Assembly (NCBI GenBank): GCA_003427395.1
Contig: BFEA01000111.1
Coordinates: 1,735,096-1,799,095 of the forward strand
Source of the DNA: Chara braunii
Taxonomy: Eukaryota > Streptophyta > Charophyceae > Charales > Characeae
Reading direction: 5' to 3'
DNA: 64,000 nucleotides
The notes under the pieces are model-generated. The model was not told the DNA's origin and did not search any database. It was given only the letters and a program-made list of their open reading frames with translations. Shown here one piece after another: positions 46,713 through 59,962 of this stretch. The position numbers and the translations under genes are program-made. Each line of letters opens with the position of its first letter. The first letter of the stretch is position 1.

Positions 46713-46917
46713 GCGTTTAGTTGCGACAGCTTTGCGACTCCTAAGAGTCGTGGATTGTGAAAAAATCCAGCGGTCGTTGGATATGAGCGCGGAGATGGCA
46801 GCTTTGGAGCCCAAATGGGATGTTTTCATTGGCAAAAACCATGTCAGCGCAGCACACGGCGAGGCCCGCGGCGTTTAGTTTACTATCGTCAAAAATGTGT
46901 CATAGCTAACTAAACGC
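46713..46917. mobile_element. Possible MITE with GCGTTTAGTT ends
   Basis: GCGTTTAGTT at the left end and AACTAAACGC at the right end form 10-bp inverted repeats over 205 bp. A third GCGTTTAGTT lies inside at 46871. No target duplication is evident. Confidence 0.35.
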
Positions 46918-47084
46918 CCTAATTCCTCTTCGGTCAAATTTGCCTGCAGAATGAAGGCTTTTCGTTTATTTGTGGACGGTTCTTGTGGAATAACTGGTCC
47001 CGCAGGGCCAAACCACAAAAATTTCACACCTTAACGCGAATCAGCTATTCCCATGTGTGAAGCACTGACTTCCGGGTACACGTT

Positions 47085-48195
47085 ATGAGGCAGGGGTGTT
47101 TACGCAACTCAACAGATGTAGCAATTCGAAGACCCGTCATGGTGGTTGATGGTCCTCCTGCTGTGCCGATCAGACGGCGTCAAAAGCCTCCCAGTCATTG
47201 GTGTGAAGGCAAAAATAAGTGGACCCACGCCGTCTCGGCGCAGACAAGATTTTCCCGCCTGCCGTGTTGTCGCTCAGTATCATTTTCTGCTACTAAACCT
47301 TGCATGTGGGCCGAGGCCCCAAGATACACCTCTGCCACCAGACTGCCCATATCACCGCACTCCTTCCCAGTCTGTACATATTCTCTACAAAGGTCGCGGC
47401 TTCTCCTGCTGTTGGCCAATGCCCAGCCAATATGGCTTGCCATGACCAAGGCCAAGGGATGTCAGCTTCCATTTTTCGCCAGATGCGGTCCTGCCATCTC
47501 CGTGTAAATTGAGCAATCGGACATTGCATAAAAATGTGCTCAATTGTTTCCGCCCTCTTGTGGGAAGGGAAAAAACTCTGGCACGGCTGGCACCATGGCA
47601 GTAGCAGGCCCCTTTGTTCCAGGTTAGTGCGGTCTGTCAGCCAGTCGTTGGTCGGCAAACAGTGATGCTATCTGCCACTGTAGGGAGGTGATTTTCATGG
47701 GCTTGGACTTTTGTTCCTTGAACCAACGAATCGACGTCAGGAGGGCGCGGTCCACATTAAGGTGCCCACCCCATCGATCGTTAACCTTGTCCCTCGGATG
47801 TCGCTTGGGTCTAAGCATTTTATAGGCGGATTTAACCGATGACTGATAAAGGCTAATGTGCCTAGTGTTGGGGCCTCCCCTCTTTTGGGGGAGCTTCCAT
47901 GTCCATTCCAATCGATCCAGAGCCAGATCCTGGATCGTCGTGAATGGTTGAAAACCACCCTCTGTCCTTTCTCCTCCATGACCCTCACCTGATACACCGA
48001 CGCTCACTCCCTCCAAACAAAAGGGGCTCTTTCCCCTTGGAGGGCGCCCATTTTTGTGGCAGTGTAGTGTTCGACCAGGACTGTTTGGGGGAAACCATGT
48101 GAATCTGGCCAATCCTCGGCGGGGTCTCCCTACTTGCCAACCAATCACCTTCTCTCAGGGTGGGGCCTCGTTTGAGAACTCGATACAACGCCAGT
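47085..48195 (-). pseudogene. LINE reverse-transcriptase-polyprotein 3' fragment
   Basis: The minus strand encodes the C-terminal part of a non-LTR retrotransposon ORF2. Upstream (48148-47624) SSVKSAYKML precedes a W-rich linker. 47658-47293 carries CQPCQ, then AETIEHIFMQCPIAQF, the zinc-knuckle-like Cys/His pattern (C-x2-C ... H-x4-C) of the region that follows reverse transcriptase in plant LINEs (zf-RVT). At least two frameshifts (near 48000 and 47650) break the frame, and the endonuclease and catalytic RT domains are absent. Its 5' end is joined directly to a U6 snRNA sequence. Confidence 0.75.
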
Positions 48196-48197
48196 GG

Positions 48198-48278
48198 GTT
48201 TGTGCACTGTCACCCTTGCACAAGGGCCATATAAATCTTCTCTGTATCATTCCAATTTTGACGGATGTCCGGAAGGAC
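48198..48278 (-). pseudogene. U6 snRNA fragment fused to LINE
   Basis: On the minus strand: GTCCTTCCGGACATCCGTCA, AAATTGGAATGA, TACAGAGAAGAT, then GGCCCTTGTGCAAGGGTGACA. The ACAGAGA box is intact. The sequence ends within the U6 3' region (GTGCACAAACCC) and passes into LINE sequence in the same orientation. That is the structure of a template-switch chimera. Confidence 0.85.
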
Positions 48279-48453
48279 AAGTCCGTTGTTTTCTGGGAAC
48301 ATCTTCGCAAGATTTTTGTTTTCAAGTTTTCTTGTTCATTCCTGTCTTTTGTTGTTTCTTTGCCTGTATCAATGTATCTTTAATTGTTCACCTCCTTTTC
48401 TTCCATTTGTCCTCCTCCTTCTTCCTCCTCCGCCTCGCCGTCCTTCCCCTTAC

Positions 48454-48500
48454 TTCTTCTCCTCCTCCTCCTCCTCCTCCTCCTCCTCCTCCTCCTCATC
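48454..48500. repeat. (CTC)n microsatellite
   Basis: Tandem CTC trinucleotides. Long poly-Glu/Ser/Pro frames here are products of the repeat. Confidence 0.95.
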
Positions 48501-48599
48501 CTCCTCTACCCCCTTGCTGCAGTATTCGCACCAACTTTGCCAGTACGGACCCCTATTTGGTGGCACAGTGGCACTGACCGCTTGAATGGATGGGATTCG

Positions 48600-49360
48600 C
48601 CAGACGCGACAACAAGACATACATATGCACACATTGTGAAAGATAATGTAGTTAATATTAATATTCAATAATGGTTGATTGGCTGGTACACGGACTCACA
48701 GACAAATACCGAATGATCAATTGGTCGGCACAGACAATTCGGTTGTGACGCCTCTGTTGGGGCATGTGCTAGAACGTGGAGCACGTAAGATGGAGCTACT
48801 GCACACACATCATCACAAACAGGTGGCACTGAGTAATTGCAATGTGTGCAGTAGTTAATATCAACTTTGTAATGTTGCCAAACTTGGTAAGTTAGGTTCT
48901 AACAGGCAGGTAGTGACAGTGTCGGTTCCCACAAATGGACAAAGAGCACACATGTGTGGTGCCCGCACATACTGTACAAACACAAACACAAACACAAACA
49001 CAAACACAAACACAAACATACAGGCCATGAAGTCAAGTAAGGCATATATCTGACTGGTTTGCTGCCAAGGGCCAGGCATCACAGACCTGCCTTCTGGGAT
49101 GGATTTGCAAAGGGCACGTGGCACTTGTGAAGGATATAGGACCAGAGACAGATAGGCCAAATCAGGGTTCAGACTTGAACAGAGAAAGTGTAACAGCCTT
49201 CTAAAGTCTGACACAAGACTGATCGTTCCCAACAGGTCAGTGGGGACCAGGAATTAGTCAAAATGGTCCTCAGACCAGTAGACGAGGTCCAGTGCGTGTG
49301 CTGGATAGAACAACTCTCTGGATCGTAAACTTTGGCTGAGGTCCAAATTCTAGGCTCAAA
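48600..49360. other. No gene seen; (ACAAAC)n at 48976-49018
   Basis: A hexanucleotide microsatellite of about seven units; otherwise nothing recognisable. Confidence 0.6.
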
Positions 49361-49364
49361 AGTC

Positions 49365-49832
49365 AGGGCGTTGTTAGACACTCCTATTGAAATCCTCGGG
49401 CAATAGGAAAGATTCGTAATGGCTCAAAAGGAAATTTGGGCTCTTCGTTCCACCTGTCCTCGGGGATGTCGCCCCAGGACATTTCCTAAGACTGATGTCA
49501 GAAAAAGCAAAGAAAAGAAGAAAAAAAAAACAGTTGTGCTTCAGGCCTTCAGCCAATAGGGTGCCGCCACGATCCAGATTCTCGGCTATAACGTCTATCT
49601 ACCTGTGTGCCCTCTCCTCTCCGTGAAACGCGGATTCCTTGTGCCCAAGGGACCTCGCGAGGTCCCTTGTCCATTGGGCACAAGGAAGAAATGGCTGGGG
49701 AAATTCCTAATGCCCGAGGAATTTCCTTACGAGTGTTTTCACTTTTTTTTCAGATTGCATCCCCGAGGATAGGTGGAACGAGCAATTCCTTGGGGATTTC
49801 GCATCCCCGAGGAGTGTCTAACGACGCCCTCA
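49365..49832. mobile_element. Foldback/MITE with nested palindrome
   Basis: AGGGCGTTGTTAGACACTCC at the left and its complement (GGAGTGTCTAACGACGCCCT) at the right. Both are followed inside by related blocks containing GTTCCACCTGTCCTCGGGGA. In the middle (49636-49686) is a palindrome CCTTGTGCCCAA..TTGGGCACAAGG enclosing GGGACCTCGCGAGGTCCC. Confidence 0.65.
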
Positions 49833-50505
49833 CTCTCCTGAGAAGGCCTTAGGTTGGTAGGACTGGGGTCCAGCGGTACAGGGCCTGAGAAGGGCAACCA
49901 AGGCCCTAGGAAATGCAACAGTCAGGCCCTACTTCCGCACAGAAAATGCCCTCAGAGTCAACCATGGCCAGAGCTCACGCACAATCCAAAGGTTCAGCAC
50001 CCATTTCCAGAAGCTTCCAAGCCCTGCTGAGTCCAGGCACGCACTGGCAAGCACAGGCTTGGCCGAGTGAACAATGCGGAATGGAGGTGGAGACGTTAGG
50101 CGATGGCGAAGAGTAAGACGACGAAGAAGAAGAAGAAGGGGCCGCTGGAGATGGGCAAGGATGCCAGTTGAGATATGCAGACAAAAAAGAAAAGAAAAGG
50201 GACAACCACCGGTAGGGCGCAGTCAAGGTTTTCGGTTTTGAATGCGTTCCAGTCACGGTTTCGCGAATTTTGCTCCAAAGCAAGGAAAATCGTGAATGTA
50301 TCCAACCCAGCTTTAGGGTTGGGTGGGGATGTGTTGTCTTCGCGGGATGCCCAAAGTGGATGCAGAACTGAAGATGTGACTGCGCCGTAGTTACTCCAAA
50401 ATAAAAACCATGCCCTGAAACGACACTGGGGCGGGTTCGGCATGCGATAGCGGTCGACCGTGGGAGGGCATGGTGCGTTGAGCTTTCTCGAGACTGTTCG
50501 AGGGG
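49833..50505. other. No gene assigned
   Basis: A minus-strand frame of 193 codons (50556-49975) has no recognisable domain and reads through low-complexity sequence. Confidence 0.35.
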
Positions 50506-50507
50506 GT

Positions 50508-50736
50508 GAGGGCAGGTGCGCATCACATGATGATGACTAGGCAGAGGACGATGCACGGCGAAGGGAGAGCCTGGCTGGTTGAGGGCAGGTGTGCATCACA
50601 TGATGGCTATGATGACTAAGTAGAGGACGATGCGTGGCGGGGGGAGAGCCTGGTTGAGGGCAGGTGCACATCACATGATGGCTATGATGATGACTAAGCA
50701 CAGGACGATGCACGGCGAGGGGAGAGTCTGGTTGAT
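50508..50736 (+). repeat. Three tandem units of about 75 bp
   Basis: GAGGGCAGGTGCGCATCACA..TGACTA..GAGGACGATGC..GGGGAGAG..CTGGTT repeats at 50508, 50581 and 50656, with small differences in the number of ATGATG. Confidence 0.85.
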
Positions 50737-50837
50737 TGCTACAGCTCTGCAAATCTTGGAAACGTGTGAAGACTCAATCTCTTGCTCCGGGCCAAGCTCC
50801 TTTCTGTTTTTTAAACTTTTTAGTAGTTTTTACTTGC

Positions 50838-52410
50838 CCCCCCCCCCCCCCCGCGACAACAGTTAGGAGTGATGATACGAGCATGCACTCCTACCTGTTT
50901 TTTTTTTTTTTTTTAATTAATACTCCTACCTGTTTTGCTGGGGGCTCCAGTCTCCTGGCATCACGGACAGACTGACAAAGGGAGGGAGGGAGGGCGAGGA
51001 GCATCAAGGATGAGGATCCTTGAGGCAACTTCAGGGCTTCGTGCGCCCTTTGCTGTGAAGACGGCGGGGCTGGGGCGAAGCTGTGCGCCGCAGAGGAAGG
51101 GGGTGATTGGAAGATGATGGGTGTAAGTTTGATTGCAAATCTATGGCAGACCAGCGGAGGTAACGTTTCTTCAGCTGGAGACTCCAGAGACACTAACAGA
51201 TTATACGGGGGAGGCAATGGACGATGGCGACTCATGTTTCAGCACGACGATTGATGGGCCGCTTCTTCAACAGGGCAGCTTGAACACGATACTGCTCTCG
51301 CTTCCTCCCGTCATATGTGAAGTGTTTGATCTAGGCGTTCAGTAGTCTCGTTTCAACTGATTTCCTAGTTTATCTTTAGTCGAACACCAGATTCTATCTT
51401 CCTGATACTCGAGTGATTTCCTAGTTGATCTGTCGTCTAACACCAGATTCCATCTTCCTGATACTCGTGTTTGTGTCACGACTAGGTGTTTGATTTCTCC
51501 TATCGATCTACATTGGTGCTTGTGTCTTTGCGACCATGTTTACTCCTTTTGATTGTCTTTCCTGTGTTCTCACGATTCGGATAGTGTTGTTGGTAGCCAA
51601 TAGAGGTGGAAGTTTGCTAAATCGCGACTCCATAGGTTACTGATTTACAGCCATAAATTGGTGAAACCGGGCGCCGACGCTGGCGGAAGAACTGATAGCC
51701 GTGTGAAGTTCGTGGGGAGACCGGTGAGGATGGGTGGGACAATGATGGTGCCCGCCTTTTGTACTTTTTTGCATCTGATCTTTTTTTTTTTTTCTGACCT
51801 GTGCCTCTGATCCAGACTCACAGTCTCTAAAAGTTGCGTGAATTACATAGCCTTCAGAAATGTTCGCTAAATTTATGAATTCCTTCGTAACCACTGATTT
51901 TTACATTTTGTAATTAGTTTTGAAACATATTCTCACAATTTCTCAGTTGATTTTGTTAGCCTCAATCCTGAGTAGGAGACTTTGGCTCTCTTGACCAAAA
52001 AAAAAGATCTCTATCACAGTATCACTACGCTCATATACGAATTCTACTACACATCCTGGAACCCGAAACTCCGAAGTATCTAAATTCCTAATTCCTGAAT
52101 CCTAACGTCCTAATTCCTTTTTTTATTTTTTTCATTTTTTTGAGAAAGGCGATGGCCTTGAGGCTTGAGGTATTATCATGCAACTAACCAGCCCAGGTGA
52201 ATTCAATCTTGTGTCTAATCTGACACCGGGTGGCCTTTTCAGCCCAGGGTGGCTTTTATTGCACAAACAAGCTACTTTGTGTCTACCATAGCAAGTAAGA
52301 GCTGCCACACATGCACCAGTAGCTCGATGGGGATACGCCTTCAAGGGTGGCGACAGCCCCTTGGGTAGGGAAAGCTTGCCCTGTCAGCCCTATCCTGTCG
52401 TAGAACTTGG
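50838..52410. other. No gene seen
   Basis: Contains C- and T-runs. 52305-52400 holds a degraded copy of the GTAGCTCG..GGGATACGCC module otherwise found in the composite-repeat tails. Confidence 0.4.
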
Positions 52411-52417
52411 CCGGTAA

Positions 52418-52530
52418 GCTACCGTCTTCCCCCGAACATAACGCACCCTAAAAATGAGTGTATACAAGCTATATTTCCGGCCAGATACAGCCAAAACGAG
52501 GGTGCGTTGTGTTTGGGGGAAGACGGTAGC
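52418..52530. mobile_element. Small palindromic MITE (Tc1/mariner-like candidate)
   Basis: Inverted repeats of about 31 bp: CTACCGTCTTCCCCCGAACA, then TAACGCACCCT, at the left and the near-complement at the right. They cover half of a 113-bp element. Both ends abut TA, which fits a TA target site, but a two-base site is weak evidence. Confidence 0.6.
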
Positions 52531-52959
52531 CCACCCAGTTTGAGTGGTGAACATCAAGTGCATTCTGATGATGATACTCTTGTGTAACACAACTGGGAGT
52601 GCTCCCTCTCTGGAGACAGCCAATGCGCTCAACATAGGGCCTCTGATGCCCGGATGCAGGGGGCGAAAAAGTGTCTGCGGGACTCGTGCAGGACACGTAA
52701 TGAGAGAGCCTCTTCTTCCCTGAACTAATTACTTGAAAATGTTCGGAAAAAGTTGTTGGATGGTAGGTGGAAGAGATTGGGATCTGCGAATGCTGGCAAC
52801 CTCCTTTCTCATAACCTGATGGGAGAACGCGATAAAAACGGCACGCAATGGAGAAGGTGATGATGATGGTTGGTGACAATGACGACGACGATCGCTAGCA
52901 ACGACGATGGCGTCATCCATTACAATTCGCAGCTGCCGTTGGCGACAACAAGACCCTGA

Positions 52960-55325
<2,366 letters not shown>

Positions 55326-55387
<62 letters not shown>

Positions 55388-55392
55388 GTGCT
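55326..55392. repeat. (TG)n microsatellite
   Basis: TG dinucleotide run. 55393-56102 has no gene seen. Confidence 0.95.
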
Positions 55393-56593
55393 TCGTTTTG
55401 TTTGTTTTATGGCACATAGCAGACTTGACACACACATGGCATAACATACATACGGGTGATATGGTAAAAAGGGTACCAACAATGCTTCAAGAAATGCTAC
55501 GGTACTAGTACCGATCCTGTTCCAAGCCGTTGTACCCCCGAATTCGTTGCACCATGTACATACGTTGTATTCGAATATAAAGTACTCGTTTGTTCTATTC
55601 GTAGACAAAGTACGTACCGCGATGGGACCAGGACTGGACATGTCGGCGGGCGCTAAGGACGTCTTTTTAGGGCCAAGGTAGGCCCGGAACTCGTATACCA
55701 CAAGGTACATGGAGCTTCGTAGCATGATACACTTTGGTGTACCGAACACACACACACACACATGTATCCATACCATTATTTGAGTGCTCCTATAACAGTC
55801 CTCTCCATCCGTCATTCAGATACTGACGGTGCTCTCATCTCCTTACTTTCAGCACCTCCCTTCTCTCAGGGGATATACTCGTGGCATTACATAGCATATA
55901 TCTTACCCATACTGAATCGATTCACTGGAACGGCAACACCACTAATATCCCGTCAAACGCTCTTAGAAGCCCTTGTGTGAGAGTGGCCACTTCCCTTCTA
56001 AAGCGATGCGTTGATTGTTTTCCTCTGCCCTTTTCCCCGAGGCAGAACTTGGTGATAATAAGTAGCATATGCCTCAGATTAGAGCTCAGTTTCTGAAATG
56101 CCTAAGGGCTGGACCCCACAGGTTCTCGGAAAGGCAGACAATTTGTCCGCGCAGGACGGGGTTCGTCCACCGCGCACAGAGGTTTCCAGGAACATGGGAC
56201 CCCACCGCACCACGGAATTTGAGCGTCCGCAGACGACCTGCTTGCCCAAACAGGAAAGCGCAATCGGCCTTTCTCGAAATGGGAAGTTTACGGTGGCTGC
56301 CGTCATTGAACGGGTTCTGTTTTCGGTCCACCGGATGTCCATGCGCGGCACAAGCACAACATTGTGTGATGGGAATAGGAGGTGTGGGCGACAGAAGAAC
56401 GGGTCCCAGCGACAGGACCTGACTCTCGTGGAACCTCACGGCCGCTGGAGTGTCTCGTCGACCGTTTGGCTTTGGGTCGGGGACCACTGACCGTTGGCGC
56501 TCCCTCCGCCGTTGCAACGCCATCGCCAGTCGTGTTGTGGGACGCGTCGTCGCCATTTACGTTCACCGCTTGAAAGTGGTTGATCGTGTGGCC

Positions 56594-57943
56594 ATGGAAG
56601 CAGGTTTCGGCGATGGAGATGGGGACATTCCTGGCACGCACGAAGCAATGAAACTCGACAGCGGACCTGGCAGCGGTGCATGCTCGGATGCGAGTGCGGA
56701 GTGGGACGACATGCTGCTCATGTTGGTTTTCGTCATCATCCAGTGGATGAAACAAAGGAACGAGGCGGCTATGACCGTTATCGAGGCTGCAGCGTCATTG
56801 CCTCTGTGGGATACTGGAATGCCAGTTGTTTTGGCACTGTTGACGTATGGTGTTGGTCACAACCTTCATCTCCTCCATGCGGCTTTGAGTGCCATTCACT
56901 AGAGAGCCGAGAGTAGTGGAAGGATTTATGTACTTGATCGCAGCGGTGGTGTGTGGAAGGATCTCCAACGTGTGGGTAGGAGACACGACAAGGTCTTCAA
57001 AAGGTTTTGTAGGCTCCCTCGTCTAGTGTTCGAGGACGTCTTGCGCCGAATAGCACCTCATATTCAGCGGGCAACGACGAATTGGAGGCAGCCACTGCCT
57101 GCGGAATAGAAATTTGCATGCGCGCTGATCAGATGGGCCACTGGCAGTTTCTACAGACAGTCTGCTCATGGGTTGGGCATGGGACTCGCCAATGCACTGC
57201 GAAGCAACGAAGAGGTGGCCGACGCAATCATCAGGGAATACGGTCATGTCATCTCCTTCCTGCGGGGTCGCCGTCCCCAGGAGACGCTGGATGCATTTGA
57301 ACGGAAGGGTTTTCCAGGTTGTGTGGGTGCGATAGATTGCACTCACCTGTACATTGAAAAGCCGAGGAAGGAGCGTGGCGAGTGCTACTACAACAGGACG
57401 GGACAGTTTTCGATCATTGCACAGGTGGTCTGCGACCACGAGTGCAGAATATTGGATGTGTACGTCAGGTGCCCGGGGTCCAACCATGACTCTCGGGTCT
57501 TGTGGCTATCTCCTTTGTACTCTGACGCTCAAAACGGTGTAGGAGTGTTCAGTGTTGGTGCACACACTCTCACTGACGGGACAAGAATTGGCCGCTATGT
57601 ACTGGGGGGTGCAAGCTTTCCTTGTTTGCCATGGTTGATCACGCTAGTTCCTTCTCGTCGTCGTACCGCAGACGATGTCACCTTCAACGACTCGCACTCC
57701 GCTGCAAGGAGCGTCATCGAGCGGACGTTCGACGTTCTAAAGGCTGTGTGCCGCAATTTCATCCGTCGACAGATTGGCAACTTGAAGACGTTGTGCAAAG
57801 AGGTCATGGTCGTCTGTTTATTGCACAACATTCTTCTGGACCACAATGTGGACGTCGACGAGCTTTGCGCCTCCGACGGTGATGACTCCGACGATGACAA
57901 CCCTCCGCCACGTCCGCAGCCAGCAAGGAACCCAGCCGCGTGA
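56594..57943 (+). pseudogene. HARBI1-like transposase (DDE, two in-frame TAG)
   Basis: PIF/Harbinger transposase, which cuts and pastes the element together with its Myb-like partner. One reading frame of about 449 codons runs from ATG 56594 to TGA 57943, interrupted only by TAG at 56900-56902 and 57107-57109. The N-terminal part has an acidic stretch and a hydrophobic segment. Then come WKDLQRVGRRHDKVFKRFCR, LPAE-stop-KFACALIRWATGS (helix-turn-helix region), the first catalytic Asp in GAIDCTH (codon 57335), GSNHDSRV (Asp 57488), a segment where family members usually have LGD-x-GYP but here LGGASFP (Gly codon 57608), and the catalytic Glu in VIERTFDVLK (57719). The C-terminus is acidic (DDSDDDN). 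The stops and the Asp-to-Gly change point to an inactive relic. Start choice is tentative, because the frame is open further upstream. Confidence 0.88.
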
Positions 57944-58273
57944 CGACAAGGACGGCAGACCTTTCACAATTCAACGGATGAGTCGTATGGCAGCGAGGAG
58001 GGGGCGGAATGTAGGTCAAGGTTAGTGACGCATGTCGTCCACCATGTTCGAGTGCATGGTGCGCCACAACGAGCTCCTTGGCGTCGCGTGGCTGCACGAG
58101 CAGAGGCATAGGTTGATATGAGGTCCGGTATGCAGAGGTGTGAATCGTGTGATTGGTATTTGATATATATATATCGTCACAAACAGAACTGCCCGGTAAA
58201 ACCGTAGGCAGAGAGAGAGAAGAAGACAACAAACGAGGGGTTGTGACAAACTGTTTCGTCGGAGTTTCACCGA

Positions 58274-58280
<7 letters not shown>

Positions 58281-58346
<66 letters not shown>
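58281..58346. repeat. (AT)n followed by (AG)n
   Basis: Compound microsatellite inside the transposon, between its two gene regions. T-rich DNA follows at 58420-58465. Confidence 0.95.
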
Positions 58347-58351
<5 letters not shown>

Positions 58352-59157
58352 TCTTTCTCCGGACGAACAGAAATTCCTTTATGCATGTTGTTCAACACAA
58401 CGATCCTGCGTTGGTGTTCTTTTTTTTTTCTCTTCTTTTTTTTTTTTTCTTTTTCTTTTTTGGTCTTCTTGTTTCGAACAGGGTGATGGCATGCACATAT
58501 CAGCATCGACAGTTGGTGGTGTTCAGCACCTCAACACATTTGCAGCAACAACATGCAATCCTGTTATGTCCGCTCGACTTCGTCCATTCACACAAAAAAC
58601 GAGAGCAGAAGAACGGTTCAAATGTTGAAAACGACACTGGCGAAATGAATTTGAGCCTTTCGAAGTTTTGGCACTCCAACAACAAATTTTAACATTATTG
58701 TAATAAACAAGGACAAGGACACACAGACACGTGCACACACACAGCACTGTCTTCGACACACCCAGACACAAGAAACAAGCCACGCAAATGGACAACAAAA
58801 TTACAGGTCGTATAACCTCTCTCCTCATTCGTGAACCGTGCCATCGCACCAAAAATTATGATGAATCGACATAACTGGAGATGGGCATTGATTGCTTCCT
58901 TGACAGGAAGGATTGACCCATCTCCGGTTCGTCCACGTGGAAGAACCCAAACCCAATTTCCATCAACGCACTGCGAAGACATGGGCACACATGCCTGTCA
59001 TGCACAGGATAGGAGGTCCGCGAACCGCTCCAATCAACCCTCCTCCCCTCCATCGACGGTCCCCACTAATCGCCCGTCATGCACACGTGGAAGGCCATTT
59101 TAGCGGCACCTCAATAATGTCATCCATGCGCCTGCCGCTGCGTACGAAGACTCCACC

Positions 59158-59532
59158 TCACCACCTGTTACGCGCGGCCCTGATGTCGTCCTCCGGGCAC
59201 CACATCCAGACAGCGCCATAAAGGTACTCCCTCCCGCGAAGGGGAGGCTCCAATTCCGCACTATACGACGCATTCGCATCCATGGCCGCCACATGTTCCT
59301 CGGCGATGGCGGAGATGAGGTACCTCACCATGTCGCCCACGACGTCCGGGTTCGGCGTTTGCCACGTGTCGGGGACAACATTGGATAGTTTCCGCACCAG
59401 GAGAACAACCTCCATGAGGTTGTTGTCCCCGTCGTAGCCCAGCCATGCCACCATCCACATGGCCATCAAGCCGTTCACCAGTGCGTAATACACACGCGTC
59501 TGGTCGGTTTGTACGCCAGGGCCCCAATCCAT
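59158..59532 (-). CDS. Hypothetical transposon-encoded frame, 124 codons
   Basis: An uninterrupted frame with balanced composition: several Trp (MWMVAWLGYDGDNN, VWMWCPEDD) and a helical segment (VVGDMVRYLISAIAEEHVAA). It reads like real protein and lies on the same strand as the Myb-like gene, separated from it by a 134-base CT tract. It could be a C-terminal exon of that gene or a separate small protein. I do not recognise the family. Confidence 0.5.
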   Translation of the reverse strand: MDWGPGVQTDQTRVYYALVNGLMAMWMVAWLGYDGDNNLMEVVLLVRKLSNVVPDTWQTPNPDVVGDMVRYLISAIAEEHVAAMDANASYSAELEPPLRGREYLYGAVWMWCPEDDIRAARNRW

Positions 59533-59628
59533 TTGGCGGTGGCGCTCGCTCCCTCGTTCGAGCCTTGTCTCCTACACGACGACCTCCTTCCCATCGACCC
59601 TCTCCCTCACGACGGCCACGACGTCCGA

Positions 59629-59766
<138 letters not shown>

Positions 59767-59962
59767 GATGGTGACGTCTACCCTCTCCCTCACGACGACC
59801 ACGACATCCGTCACCCGTGGAGAACAGCGAAGGACGGAAAGTGACAACCCTCCCCTTCCGCACGATGCCTACGCGAAGAACACTTCACACACTGCTGCAG
59901 ACCACACAGCCGCCCTATATATAGCCGCCCCCCGCCACCATCGGCCCACCGACAGATGTCGT

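Noticed and set aside
50736-50975. Proline- and phenylalanine-rich frames
   Set aside because: They result from C- and T-homopolymers.
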